A stretch of DNA of 64,000 bases, taken from Oharaeibacter diazotrophicus. GTDB lineage: Bacteria; Pseudomonadota; Alphaproteobacteria; Rhizobiales; Pleomorphomonadaceae. Under the pieces are notes generated by a model that was not told the DNA's origin, searched no databases, and saw only the letters and a program-made list of their open reading frames with translations. Shown here piece after piece: positions 54,787 through 62,641 of the stretch; position 1 is the first letter of the stretch; the number at the start of each line of letters is the position of its first letter. The DNA lies in the NCBI RefSeq assembly GCF_004362745.1, contig NZ_SNXY01000006.1, forward strand, positions 124,001-188,000. Reading direction: 5' to 3'. Made by a program: the position numbers and the translations under genes.

Positions 54787-55908
54787 ATGCGTCAGACCCG
54801 CCTCGACCGCCGCACCGTCCTGAAGGGGATGGGCGGCCTCGGCCTCGCCGCCACCGGCGGCCTCGCCCTCGGCCCGACCGCCGCCCGTGCGACGGAGAGC
54901 ATCGGCTACATGTGCTGGGAGGGCTACAATTCGCCCTCGATCGTCGAGCCGTTCCAGAAGGCCCACGACGTCTCCATCTCGATCGACCTGATCACCGACA
55001 GCGCCGGCGGTTTCGCCAAGCTGGCGGCGGGCGCCTCCAAGGACTTCGACCTCGTCTCCTCGGACAGCCCGTGGATCCAGCGCATGGGCCCGGCCGGCTT
55101 CTGCCGCTTCCTCGACGACGCCGACTTCGCCGAGCAGTACGCCGAGTTCTACCCGCAGTTCCGCGCGCCCTTCGGCCCGCTGCAGTTCGAGGGCAAGGCG
55201 ACCGGCCTGCCGACGCGCTGGGGCTGGGTCGGGCCGACCGTCAACACCAAGTTCGATTCGCTCGACACCTGGAAGAGCTACGCCCCGGTGTTCGACGCCG
55301 CCTACCGCGACAAGATCTGCCTCCTGGACTGGGGCGACTGGCCGATCATGCCGCTGGCGCTCTACGCCGGCGTCAACCCCTACGAGGAGCTCGACCAGGC
55401 CGCCCTCGACGAGGTCCGCAAGGTGCTGCGCGCGGCCTTCAAGAACACCCGCGCCATCGTCGCCGACCTCGCGGTGGCGCAGAAGGGCCTGATCGACGGC
55501 TCGTTCCGCGCCCTGATCGGCGGCGGCACCTACTGCACCTCGTCGCTGCGACTCAAGGGCCACGACTACATCCAGTCGATCGTGCCGGAGCCGAAGGGCG
55601 GGCTGAAGCAGGGCATCATCTGGATGGAGGCGACCGGCCTCGTCGAGAACGGCCGCGACGGCAAGGCCGCCGCCGAGTTTCTGAAGTACATCGTCTCGCC
55701 GGAAGTCGCCAAGCAGCTCGCCATCACCGAGGCGACCTGCAACCTCGTGCCGAACGCCAAGGCCGAGGCGCTGTTCTCGGACGCCGAGAAGACCGCCCTG
55801 CAGATGGACTACATGTGGACCGCCTGGGACAACAGCCAGTTCCACACCGTGGCGCCGAACATCGACGACATGCTGGCGATCTGGCAGGAAGAGCTGGCCG
55901 CCCGCTGA
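54787..55908 (+). CDS. Spermidine/putrescine-type ABC importer substrate-binding protein, Tat-exported
   Basis: The 373-residue protein belongs to the PotD/PotF group. It has a twin-arginine signal (LDRRTVLKGMGGLGLAATGG, residues about 7-26, ending ARA-TES), so it is likely folded before export. Family features are IGYMCWEGYNSPSIVEPF, FDLVSSDSPWIQRM, GLPTRWGWVGPTVNT and the C-terminal TEATCNLVPNA. The ATG at 54787 lies after GGGGAACCGG. A hairpin follows, and the ATPase gene starts 106 bases downstream. The ligand could be putrescine, spermidine or another amine that feeds the ligase. Confidence 0.88.
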   Translation: MRQTRLDRRTVLKGMGGLGLAATGGLALGPTAARATESIGYMCWEGYNSPSIVEPFQKAHDVSISIDLITDSAGGFAKLAAGASKDFDLVSSDSPWIQRMGPAGFCRFLDDADFAEQYAEFYPQFRAPFGPLQFEGKATGLPTRWGWVGPTVNTKFDSLDTWKSYAPVFDAAYRDKICLLDWGDWPIMPLALYAGVNPYEELDQAALDEVRKVLRAAFKNTRAIVADLAVAQKGLIDGSFRALIGGGTYCTSSLRLKGHDYIQSIVPEPKGGLKQGIIWMEATGLVENGRDGKAAAEFLKYIVSPEVAKQLAITEATCNLVPNAKAEALFSDAEKTALQMDYMWTAWDNSQFHTVAPNIDDMLAIWQEELAAR

Positions 55909-55936
55909 TCGCGGCCGGACATCCGAGACGGACGGA

Positions 55937-55965
55937 CCCGTGCGCTCCAGGCAGGAGCGCGCGGG
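55937..55965 (+). terminator. Intercistronic hairpin between binding-protein and ATPase genes
   Basis: CCCGTGCGCTCC (55937-55948) pairs with GGAGCGCGCGGG (55954-55965) over 12 positions with one wobble and a five-base loop. An outer GGAC/GTCC pair can extend it. It lies 28 bases after the binding-protein stop and likely protects that part of the message. Confidence 0.6.
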
Positions 55966-56014
55966 CCTTCGTCCGTATCACGACCAGGGACGATCACGAG
56001 GGGACGGGCGAACG

Positions 56015-57148
56015 GTGGCGACGGGCGACAACGATGCCGCGGGCGGCGGCACGGCGATCATCGATGCCACCGGCATCGTGAAGGACTACGGCCACGCGCG
56101 GGCGCTGCACGGCGTGTCGCTGACGGTGGCGGCCGGCGAGTTCGTGGCGCTGGTCGGCCCGTCCGGCTGCGGCAAGACCACGCTGCTCAAGATCCTCGCC
56201 GGCTTCGAGGAAGCGACCGCGGGCCGGCTGACCATCCAGGGCCGCGACATGCACGGCGTGCCGGCCGCGGCGCGGCCGACGCGGATGGTGTTCCAGAAGC
56301 TGGCGCTGTTCCCGCACAAGACCGTCGGCGACAACATCGGCTTCCCCCTGAAGTTGCAGAAGGTTGCCAAGGCCGACGCGACGGCCCGCGTCGCGGCGAT
56401 GGCCGACCTGATGCACCTGAAGCCGGAGTATCTCGGCCGCTGGCCGGCCCAGCTTTCCGGCGGCGAGCAGCAGCGCGTCGCGCTCGCCCGGGCGCTGGTG
56501 TCGCAGCCGAGCGTGCTGCTGCTCGACGAGCCGATGAGCGCGCTCGACGCCAAGCTTAAGAAGTCGCTCCAGGCGGAACTGAAGAAGCTGCACCGCGAGC
56601 TCGGCACCAGCTTCGTGCTGGTCACCCACGACCTCGAGGAGGCGATGATGCTGGCCGACCGCATCTGCGTGATGCGCGCCGGCCGCGTCGTCCAGATCGG
56701 CACGCCGGCCGACATCTACTATCGCCCGGTCGACACCTTCGTCGCCGGCTTCATCGGCGAGACCAACTTCCTGCCGGTGACCGCGACGGCGGCGGCCGGC
56801 GGCGGATTTTCCGTGACGTCGCCGCTCGCCCGCGGCGGCGCGGCGACGATCGCCGCCGAACGCGCGGCGCCGGGCGCGGGTGCCGGACGAGCGGCGCTGC
56901 TGGTCCGGCCCGAGACGATCGGCTTCGTCACCGGCGAGCCGGCGCCGGGTCGCTGGGTGCTCGACGGCGAGGTCGAGGAGTATTTCGTCAAGGGTGCCTC
57001 GACCCAGTACCGCGTCCGCGTCGCCGGCCTCCAGGCCGCACTGGTGATGGACCTGCCGGGCTCGCTCGAACTGCCCGCCGAGGTCGGCGCCAAGGTGGCG
57101 GTCGGCTTCGATCCGGCCGGCGCCTACCTGCTTCCGGAGGCGCCATGA
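56015..57148 (+). CDS. Polyamine-type ABC importer ATPase (PotA family)
   Basis: The 377-residue ATPase has Walker A GPSGCGKTT, signature LSGGEQQR, Walker B VLLLDEPMSALD and switch VTHD, followed by the C-terminal TOBE domain typical of PotA (LLVRPETIGF ... GEVEEYFVKGASTQYRVRV). I start at GTG 56015 after GAGGGGACGGG; the ATG at 55940 would run through the hairpin. The stop overlaps the next gene by four bases (ATGA). Confidence 0.88.
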   Translation: MATGDNDAAGGGTAIIDATGIVKDYGHARALHGVSLTVAAGEFVALVGPSGCGKTTLLKILAGFEEATAGRLTIQGRDMHGVPAAARPTRMVFQKLALFPHKTVGDNIGFPLKLQKVAKADATARVAAMADLMHLKPEYLGRWPAQLSGGEQQRVALARALVSQPSVLLLDEPMSALDAKLKKSLQAELKKLHRELGTSFVLVTHDLEEAMMLADRICVMRAGRVVQIGTPADIYYRPVDTFVAGFIGETNFLPVTATAAAGGGFSVTSPLARGGAATIAAERAAPGAGAGRAALLVRPETIGFVTGEPAPGRWVLDGEVEEYFVKGASTQYRVRVAGLQAALVMDLPGSLELPAEVGAKVAVGFDPAGAYLLPEAP

Positions 57149-58023
57149 CCCCCGAGGCGAAGTCCTGGCGCGATCCGGTGCTGGTGGCGACGGTGGCTCC
57201 GCTCGCCCTGATCATGGCCGTGTTCTTCCTGGTGCCGCTGGCGATGACCGCGGTGCTGACCTTCCAGACGACGCAGTATTATCGGCTGGTCTGGAGCTGG
57301 GATCTCAAGATCTGGACCGAGGTCTTCTCCAAACCGCACTACTGGACGATCATGGCGCGCACGCTCGTCATGGCGTTGGTCTGCGTCGTGGTCACGCTCG
57401 CGCTCGCCTATCCCGCCGCTTACGCGCTGGCGACGCGGCTGAAGGCTTGGAACACCCAGGTGCAGATCCTGATCGTGTTCGCCTTCCTGACCGACGCGGT
57501 GTTGAAGACCTTCGGCTGGATCCTGGTGCTCGACAAGTCCGGCGTCGCCAACTGGGCGCTCGACAAGGTCGGCTTCGGGCCGGAGGCGATGGACCTGCTG
57601 TTCACGCCGACCGGGACCATGATCGGCATGGTCTACAATCTCGTGGTCTACCCGATGTTCACGATCTACCTGTCGCTGGTCCGGATCGACCGCGACCTGG
57701 TGCTCGCCGCCTACGACGCCGGCGCCTCGCGCCTGCGCGCCTTCGTCGAGGTGACGCTGCCCTTGTCGCGGCCGGGGCTCTACGCCGGAGCCGTGCTGGT
57801 GTTCGTGCTCTCGCTCGGCGCCTTCCTCGAGCCGAAGGTGCTCGGCGGCGGCACCGCGCCTCTCGCCTCCGAGCTGATCCGCCAGAGCTTCGAAACGCGG
57901 GTGAACTGGCCGCTCGGGGCGGCGCTGACGATCCTCCTGATCGCGATCGGCGCCCTGGTGCTGGCGCTCGGCGCCGCCGTGGCGATGCGCCGGCCGGGCC
58001 GGACCGGGAGGGCGCCGGCATGA
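57145..58023 (+). CDS. Polyamine-type ABC importer permease (PotB/PotH family)
   Basis: The 292-residue protein has six membrane helices and the coupling loop RIDRDLVLAAYDAGASRLRAFVEVTLPLSRPG. Its N-terminus, PLALIMAVFFLVPLAMTAVLTF, is the PotB-type first helix. ATGA overlaps join it to the ATPase gene before and the PotC-type gene after, so the three are strictly coupled in translation. Confidence 0.88.
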   Translation: MTPEAKSWRDPVLVATVAPLALIMAVFFLVPLAMTAVLTFQTTQYYRLVWSWDLKIWTEVFSKPHYWTIMARTLVMALVCVVVTLALAYPAAYALATRLKAWNTQVQILIVFAFLTDAVLKTFGWILVLDKSGVANWALDKVGFGPEAMDLLFTPTGTMIGMVYNLVVYPMFTIYLSLVRIDRDLVLAAYDAGASRLRAFVEVTLPLSRPGLYAGAVLVFVLSLGAFLEPKVLGGGTAPLASELIRQSFETRVNWPLGAALTILLIAIGALVLALGAAVAMRRPGRTGRAPA

Positions 58024-58856
58024 TCTCCCGCCACGCCCGCAACGCCCTGGTCGACGCCGCGCTGGTCGGCTCTGTCGCCCTGCTGCTGGTGTTCTTCTAC
58101 GTGCCGATCGTCACGCTGGTGGCGTTCTCCTTCACCTCGAGCCGGGTGCTGACGCTGCCGATCGAGGGGTTCTCGCTGGAATGGTACGGCGAACTCGTCC
58201 GCAAGCCGGACTTCTGGCCGGCGGTGACCAACTCGGCGCTGGTCGCCGCGATCTCCACCGTGTTCGCGACCGTCCTCGGCACCGCAGGCGCGATCGCCTG
58301 GATCCGCTTCCGCTTCCGCTTCCAGAACGCCTTCCGCGCCGTAACCTTCGCGCCGCTGTTGTTCCCTCAGCTGCTGCTCGGCGTGGTGATGCTGTTGTGG
58401 TTCTCGGTGCTCGGCAACTGGCTCGGCTTCTCGACCGGCCTCGCAACGGTGATCGTCGGCCACGTCGTCTACGTCACGCCCTTCGCGCTGGTGATCGTCG
58501 CGGTGCAGGTGTACGGATTCGATGCCTCGCTCGAGGACGCCGCCCGCGACGCCGGCGCCACCGGCTGGGAGGTCTTCCGCGAAGTGACCTTTCCGCTGCT
58601 CTGGCCGGGCGTGTTCTCGGCTGCGAGCTTCTCGTTCCTCCTGTCCTGGGGGAACTTCTACGTCTCCTATTCGCTCGCCGGCTCGGCGCGGACGCTGCCG
58701 GTGTTCGTCTACAGCGGCATCGCGGTCGGCTCCTCGCCGATCTACCCCGCGCTCGCCACGCTCAACTTCGTGCCGGCGCTCGCGCTCGTCGCCGTCGCCG
58801 AAGTGATGCGCCGCCGCGCCCTCAAGCGCCAGCGCCTGCCGACCGCGGAGGGGTGA
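58020..58856 (+). CDS. Polyamine-type ABC importer permease (PotC/PotI family)
   Basis: The 278-residue protein has six membrane helices (VALLLVFFYVPIVTLVAFSFT as the first), the PotC-type FSLEWYGELVRKPDFWPAV, and the coupling loop DASLEDAARDAGATGWEVFREVTFPL. It completes the importer with the PotB-type permease and ends the operon. The next gene begins 89 bases downstream. Confidence 0.88.
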   Translation: MISRHARNALVDAALVGSVALLLVFFYVPIVTLVAFSFTSSRVLTLPIEGFSLEWYGELVRKPDFWPAVTNSALVAAISTVFATVLGTAGAIAWIRFRFRFQNAFRAVTFAPLLFPQLLLGVVMLLWFSVLGNWLGFSTGLATVIVGHVVYVTPFALVIVAVQVYGFDASLEDAARDAGATGWEVFREVTFPLLWPGVFSAASFSFLLSWGNFYVSYSLAGSARTLPVFVYSGIAVGSSPIYPALATLNFVPALALVAVAEVMRRRALKRQRLPTAEG

Positions 58857-58945
58857 CGGGCGGAGCAATGGGGCTCGGAAGCGCGCCTTGTTCCGTCCGT
58901 GCCATTCGTGGAAGGTGCCCCGAAGGGCCGGCAGGGGCGGGGGCC

Positions 58946-60457
58946 ATGGGCGTGACGGCGGTGGGGACGGGACGGGAGGGCGCGCGCCGGGTGCTGGAGG
59001 CGGCGCTGGTGCTCGCGATCGTCGCGACCTTCGTGACGGTGGGCTGGACCAGCCCAGGCTACGACGACGAGTTCTACAACGTGATGGCGATCGCCCGCAC
59101 CAACGGCCTCGCCGATCTCGCGCGGCACATCCTGGCGGTCGACGTCCATCCGCCTGGCAGTTATCTCGCGAACGCGGTGCTGTTCGACCTGACGGGCTCG
59201 TGGGCGGCGGTCAGGGCGCTGACCGGGGCGGTGCTGGCGGCGAGCCTCGTGCCGTTCCTGCGGGCGGCGACGGCCGGCCGGCCCGGGCTGTTCGTGCCGG
59301 TGGCGATCGTGGTCGGCCTGCATCCGACGCTGGCGATGTGGGGTCCGAGCCTGCGCTGGACCGGGCCCTTCACCGCGCTGCTCCTGACGGCGCTGACGCT
59401 GATCCTGCGCGATCCCGCGCGGCCGGCGCTGTTCTGGGGCGTGTTGGCGGCACTGCTCGCCGCGATGGCGCACGTCAATTACGAGACCCTCCTCTTCGGC
59501 CCGGCGCTGCTTGGGCTCGCCGTCCACGTGCGCTGCGACCGGCTCGGCGCGGAATGGCGGACCGCGGCGGCGGCGCTCGCGGTCGCGGTCGCGGCCTGCC
59601 TGCCGCTGGCGCTCGCCGCGGCACCGACGCTGCTCGGACGGCGAGGCGGGCAGACCGGGACGATCCTCGCGAGCCTCGCCGGCGCGGGGCAGGGCTTCCT
59701 CGTCAACGCCGGGCTGTTCCCGCTCTCGGCCGCGGGGCTCGCGAATGTCGCGGCGGTGGCGGGGCTCGGCGGTTTGGTGCTTGCGGGTGGATGGCGCAAG
59801 CTGTCGCGCGAACCACTGGCGATGTTCTGGCTCGGCGCGACGGCGCTGCTGATCGTCACCGGCCTGGCGGCGAAGCCCCGCAACGCGACGCCGCTGATCC
59901 CGGTGCTGTTCGCCCTCCTGGTGATCCTGCCGCTGGAGGGACCGCGGCGCCGGCTGGCGGCCGGGCTGCTGGTGGTCCTCACGGCCTGCCAGGGTCTCGG
60001 CCTCGCGCACGTGCTGCTCCACCTCGACACGGCGAAGGGCTCGTGGAACCTGCCGGTGCCGGCGGTTCTGGAGGCGGTGCGCGAACGGGCGCGCACCTGC
60101 CCCGGCCGGCTCCACGTGGCGGTCCACGACGTGGTGCTGGCCAATCTGCTGGCGGCGGAACCCGGCCTTTCGATCGCGAGCCCCTACACGACGCCGACCG
60201 GCGGCGCGGCCGCGGGCGACTGCCTCGTCGCGCTCGCGACCTTCCGCGGCAGCCTCGGCCGGCCGCGGCTCGCCGCGATGCTCGCCAGCCTGCCGGCGAC
60301 GCCCGTGGCCGAGACGCGGTTCGGGCCAGACCCCCACGCGGCGATCAAGCGCCGCTTCGACCCGGACGTGCCCGACGTCGCCGTGCGGCTGCTGGACTTC
60401 GGCAGCCTCGCCGAACCGGTCGACCTCGCGCCGTGGCAGCGGCGCGGACCGCCGTGA
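58946..60457 (+). CDS. GT-C-type glycosyltransferase-like membrane protein
   Basis: The 503-residue protein has about eleven hydrophobic helices and the first-loop pattern of GT-C (PMT/ArnT-type) enzymes: SPGYDDEFYNVMAIARTNGL followed by HPPGSYLANAV, in which the paired Asp-Glu and the HPP motif are characteristic. Such enzymes move a sugar from a polyprenyl-phosphate carrier onto lipid, glycan or protein at the periplasmic face. A periplasmic C-terminal domain of about 130 residues follows the helices (LHLDTAKGSWNLPVPAVLEA onward). ATG 58946 has GCAGGGGCGGGGG upstream; an earlier ATG at 58868 is less likely. The acceptor cannot be read. Confidence 0.65.
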   Translation: MGVTAVGTGREGARRVLEAALVLAIVATFVTVGWTSPGYDDEFYNVMAIARTNGLADLARHILAVDVHPPGSYLANAVLFDLTGSWAAVRALTGAVLAASLVPFLRAATAGRPGLFVPVAIVVGLHPTLAMWGPSLRWTGPFTALLLTALTLILRDPARPALFWGVLAALLAAMAHVNYETLLFGPALLGLAVHVRCDRLGAEWRTAAAALAVAVAACLPLALAAAPTLLGRRGGQTGTILASLAGAGQGFLVNAGLFPLSAAGLANVAAVAGLGGLVLAGGWRKLSREPLAMFWLGATALLIVTGLAAKPRNATPLIPVLFALLVILPLEGPRRRLAAGLLVVLTACQGLGLAHVLLHLDTAKGSWNLPVPAVLEAVRERARTCPGRLHVAVHDVVLANLLAAEPGLSIASPYTTPTGGAAAGDCLVALATFRGSLGRPRLAAMLASLPATPVAETRFGPDPHAAIKRRFDPDVPDVAVRLLDFGSLAEPVDLAPWQRRGPP

Positions 60458-60530
60458 CCGCGGGCCCGACGTTGACCGGACGCGGGCGGCCGCCTATGCG
60501 GGGCGCGATCTCGGGACGGGGAACTCGGCC

Positions 60531-61727
60531 GTGACGGTGCGTTGGCGGATGGTCGCGGCGGTTCTGCTGGCTGTCGCGGCGGTGGTCTCGACGGTGCGCG
60601 GGCTCCAGGTCGGCCTCGCCATGGGCACCGATCTGCAGTGGAGCCCGGCGAGGGTCTTCCTGTCGGGGCGCGATCCCTACGCGCTCTGGCTCGGCGGCGA
60701 TCCGTCCGACGAGATCATCCTGAAGCAGGTGCCGAATTATCTGCACGTGCTCTACGTCGCGATGGCGCCGCTGGCGGCCATGGACTTCGTGTCCGCCCGG
60801 GCGGTGTGGGCGTTCGGGAACCTCGTGCTCGGGGTGGGACTGGTGCTGGTGCTGGCGCGGCGATTCGGGCTCGACGGCGCGCGCACGGCGCTGCTGCTCG
60901 GCCTGTTCATGGCCGGCACGCCGTTCCGCATCGGCCTCGAACTCGGCCAGACCGCGCTCGTCGCCATGGCGTTCCTGATCCTGCCGTTCCTCGGCCCGCC
61001 CTTTCCCGGACGGCGCGGCGCCTTCGCCCTGCAGGGAATGGGATACGCCAAGTACAGCTTCGCGCCGCCGTTCCTGCTCTACGGCCTCCTGCGTCACGGC
61101 CCGGTGGCGCTCGCCGGCCTGATCGTGCCGGCAGCCGGTTTCGCGGTCTTCTGCTGGTGGACCGGGACGTCGCCCTTCGTGGCGGCGCTGGAACCGCTGA
61201 CGGTGGCCGGTCGCAACCTGGGCGTGACGACGGCCGACTTCATGGCGGTGGCGCAGCGGCTGTTCGGGAGACACACGGTCGTGTCGGGCACGCTCGCGCT
61301 GGCGCTCTGCGCCGTGCTCGTCCACGCGGCCGCCCGTCATCCGGACGAGGAACTGCACCTGCCGCTGGTCGCGCTGATCTCGCTCGCCTGCTTCAAGCAC
61401 CACGTCTACGACTACGCGATACTGCTGCCGGTGCTCGCCTACGCTCTGCGGCCGGGCGAGGTGGCCGGCCGCCTGCCGATCCTGCTCGTGACGGCCTGGT
61501 TCTGGTTGGGGCGACAGGCCGTGGAGATGAGCACGGCCCCCTGGGGATATGCCGGCGCCGCGCGGCGGTGGATGGTGATCCCCGGGTTCGTCGTGCTCGT
61601 CGCGCTGATCGTCCACCTGCTCCGGACCGACGCCGCGGGGCGCCGGGTCCGGTGGCCGGGGTTTCAGGGCCGCCAGAAGGCGGTCGCCGGGTCGAGCGCG
61701 GCGCGCAGCAGCGCGGCCGAGCCGTAA
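60531..61727 (+). CDS. GT87/DUF2029-type polyprenyl-phosphate-mannose-dependent glycosyltransferase-like protein
   Basis: The 398-residue protein has about nine to ten membrane helices and the DUF2029 first-loop motif MGTDLQWSPARVFLSGRDPY, with the Asp expected for catalysis. The family includes mycobacterial arabino- and mannosyltransferases. The start is GTG 60531 after GGGACGGGGAACTCGGCC. It stands 73 bases after the GT-C-type gene and may act with it in one glycan path. The last 64 bases overlap the convergent CYTH gene. Confidence 0.68.
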   Translation: MTVRWRMVAAVLLAVAAVVSTVRGLQVGLAMGTDLQWSPARVFLSGRDPYALWLGGDPSDEIILKQVPNYLHVLYVAMAPLAAMDFVSARAVWAFGNLVLGVGLVLVLARRFGLDGARTALLLGLFMAGTPFRIGLELGQTALVAMAFLILPFLGPPFPGRRGAFALQGMGYAKYSFAPPFLLYGLLRHGPVALAGLIVPAAGFAVFCWWTGTSPFVAALEPLTVAGRNLGVTTADFMAVAQRLFGRHTVVSGTLALALCAVLVHAAARHPDEELHLPLVALISLACFKHHVYDYAILLPVLAYALRPGEVAGRLPILLVTAWFWLGRQAVEMSTAPWGYAGAARRWMVIPGFVVLVALIVHLLRTDAAGRRVRWPGFQGRQKAVAGSSAARSSAAEP

Positions 61728-62149
61728 CGGCGGTCGTGGGTGATCTCGGCGCCGACCCAGGACGGCCGCTCGAAGAAGCGGTCCTCGTGGTCGAGCTCGA
61801 TCTCGGCGACGACGAGGCCGGCGAGCTCGGCCTCGAACACGTCGACGGACCAGAGGTCCGGGCCGTTCGGCACCATGTGGCGGGTCTTGCGGATCAGCGG
61901 GCCGATGCTGCGGCGGGCGAGCAGTTCGTCGGCATCCGCGAGCGGGATGTCGTACTCGAACTCGTCGCGCGAGATGCCGTGCTTGGGGCCCTTGAGGGTG
62001 AGTACGGCGCGGGCGTCGTAGCGGCGCACCCGCACCTTGTTGGAGCCCTCGGCCGCGATGAGGCCGTCGACGAAGCGGTCGGCGGACGCGACCGCGTCGC
62101 GCCACCCTTCGCCGACGACCAGGAACTTGCGTTCGATCTCGATCGCCAT
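61664..62149 (-). CDS. CYTH-domain protein (triphosphate tunnel phosphatase family)
   Basis: The 161-residue protein starts MAIEIERKFLV, the ExExK motif of the triphosphate tunnel fold. Acidic and basic tunnel residues follow in KVRVRRYDARAVLTLKGP, SRDEFEYDIP, LIRKTRHMV, WSVDVFEAELAGLVVAEIEL. Bacterial members hydrolyse inorganic triphosphate or related compounds with Mg or Mn. It overlaps the end of the GT87-type gene tail to tail by 64 bases. Its length is typical of the single-domain form. Confidence 0.85.
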   Translation of the reverse strand: MAIEIERKFLVVGEGWRDAVASADRFVDGLIAAEGSNKVRVRRYDARAVLTLKGPKHGISRDEFEYDIPLADADELLARRSIGPLIRKTRHMVPNGPDLWSVDVFEAELAGLVVAEIELDHEDRFFERPSWVGAEITHDRRYGSAALLRAALDPATAFWRP

Positions 62150-62159
62150 GGCCGGAGCC

Positions 62160-62477
62160 TCAGACGGCCGCGACCTCCGCGCCGGATCCTTCGGCGGACT
62201 TGGCCTTGTCCTTGCGGCGGGCCTTCTTCGCCTTGACCGGCTCCTCGGCCGCGGCCTCTTCGACCACGACCGTCTCGACGACGACCGCCGATTCGGCGAC
62301 CGCCGCCGGAGCCGCCGCGGCCTCTTCGGCCCGGCGCAGCACGGCCACCGCCGCCGCCGCGCCCGCCTCGAGCGCCGCCGCCCAGGCTTCGCGGACCAGC
62401 GGCGAGGCGAGCATCGCCTCGACCAGCTCGGCGGACGGCGCCGCCGCGTGCTTGTGCTTCTTCGAACCCTTGCCCAT
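62160..62477 (-). CDS. Small Ala- and Lys-rich protein, function unknown
   Basis: The 105-residue protein begins MGKGSKKHKHAAAP. It has a central alpha-helical, Ala-rich stretch (about 15-55; ELVEAMLASPLVREAWAAALEAGAAAAVAVLRRA) and a low-complexity tail of Val/Ala/Glu then a basic block (VKAKKARRKDKAKS). The ATG at 62477 has GGAGG five bases upstream; an ATG at 62492 lacks one. The gene ends 10 bases before the CYTH gene and is probably co-transcribed with it. Basic ends and a helical middle suggest a nucleic-acid or polyphosphate contact, which is speculative. Confidence 0.6.
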   Translation of the reverse strand: MGKGSKKHKHAAAPSAELVEAMLASPLVREAWAAALEAGAAAAVAVLRRAEEAAAAPAAVAESAVVVETVVVEEAAAEEPVKAKKARRKDKAKSAEGSGAEVAAV

Positions 62478-62589
62478 GTCGGCCTCCGTCACGGAAATGT
62501 CATATGGAAGCCTGTCTGGCGGTCGGCCTTGTCACAATCAAGCAGTGCCTCGCGAATGGGCACGGGGATGAACGATTCCTCCCCATCCG

Positions 62590-62610
62590 CGTGGAACGGA
62601 CCGTTCCACG
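62590..62610 (-). terminator. Hairpin terminator after the M81 peptidase gene
   Basis: CGTGGAACG and CGTTCCACG form a perfect nine-base-pair stem with a three-base loop, 31 bases beyond the stop of the M81 gene on the minus strand. The rest of the 62493-62641 gap holds only the upstream region of the small protein gene. Confidence 0.6.
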
Positions 62611-62641
62611 GGGGTGATCCGGACGCGTCGCCGCCGCGTCG

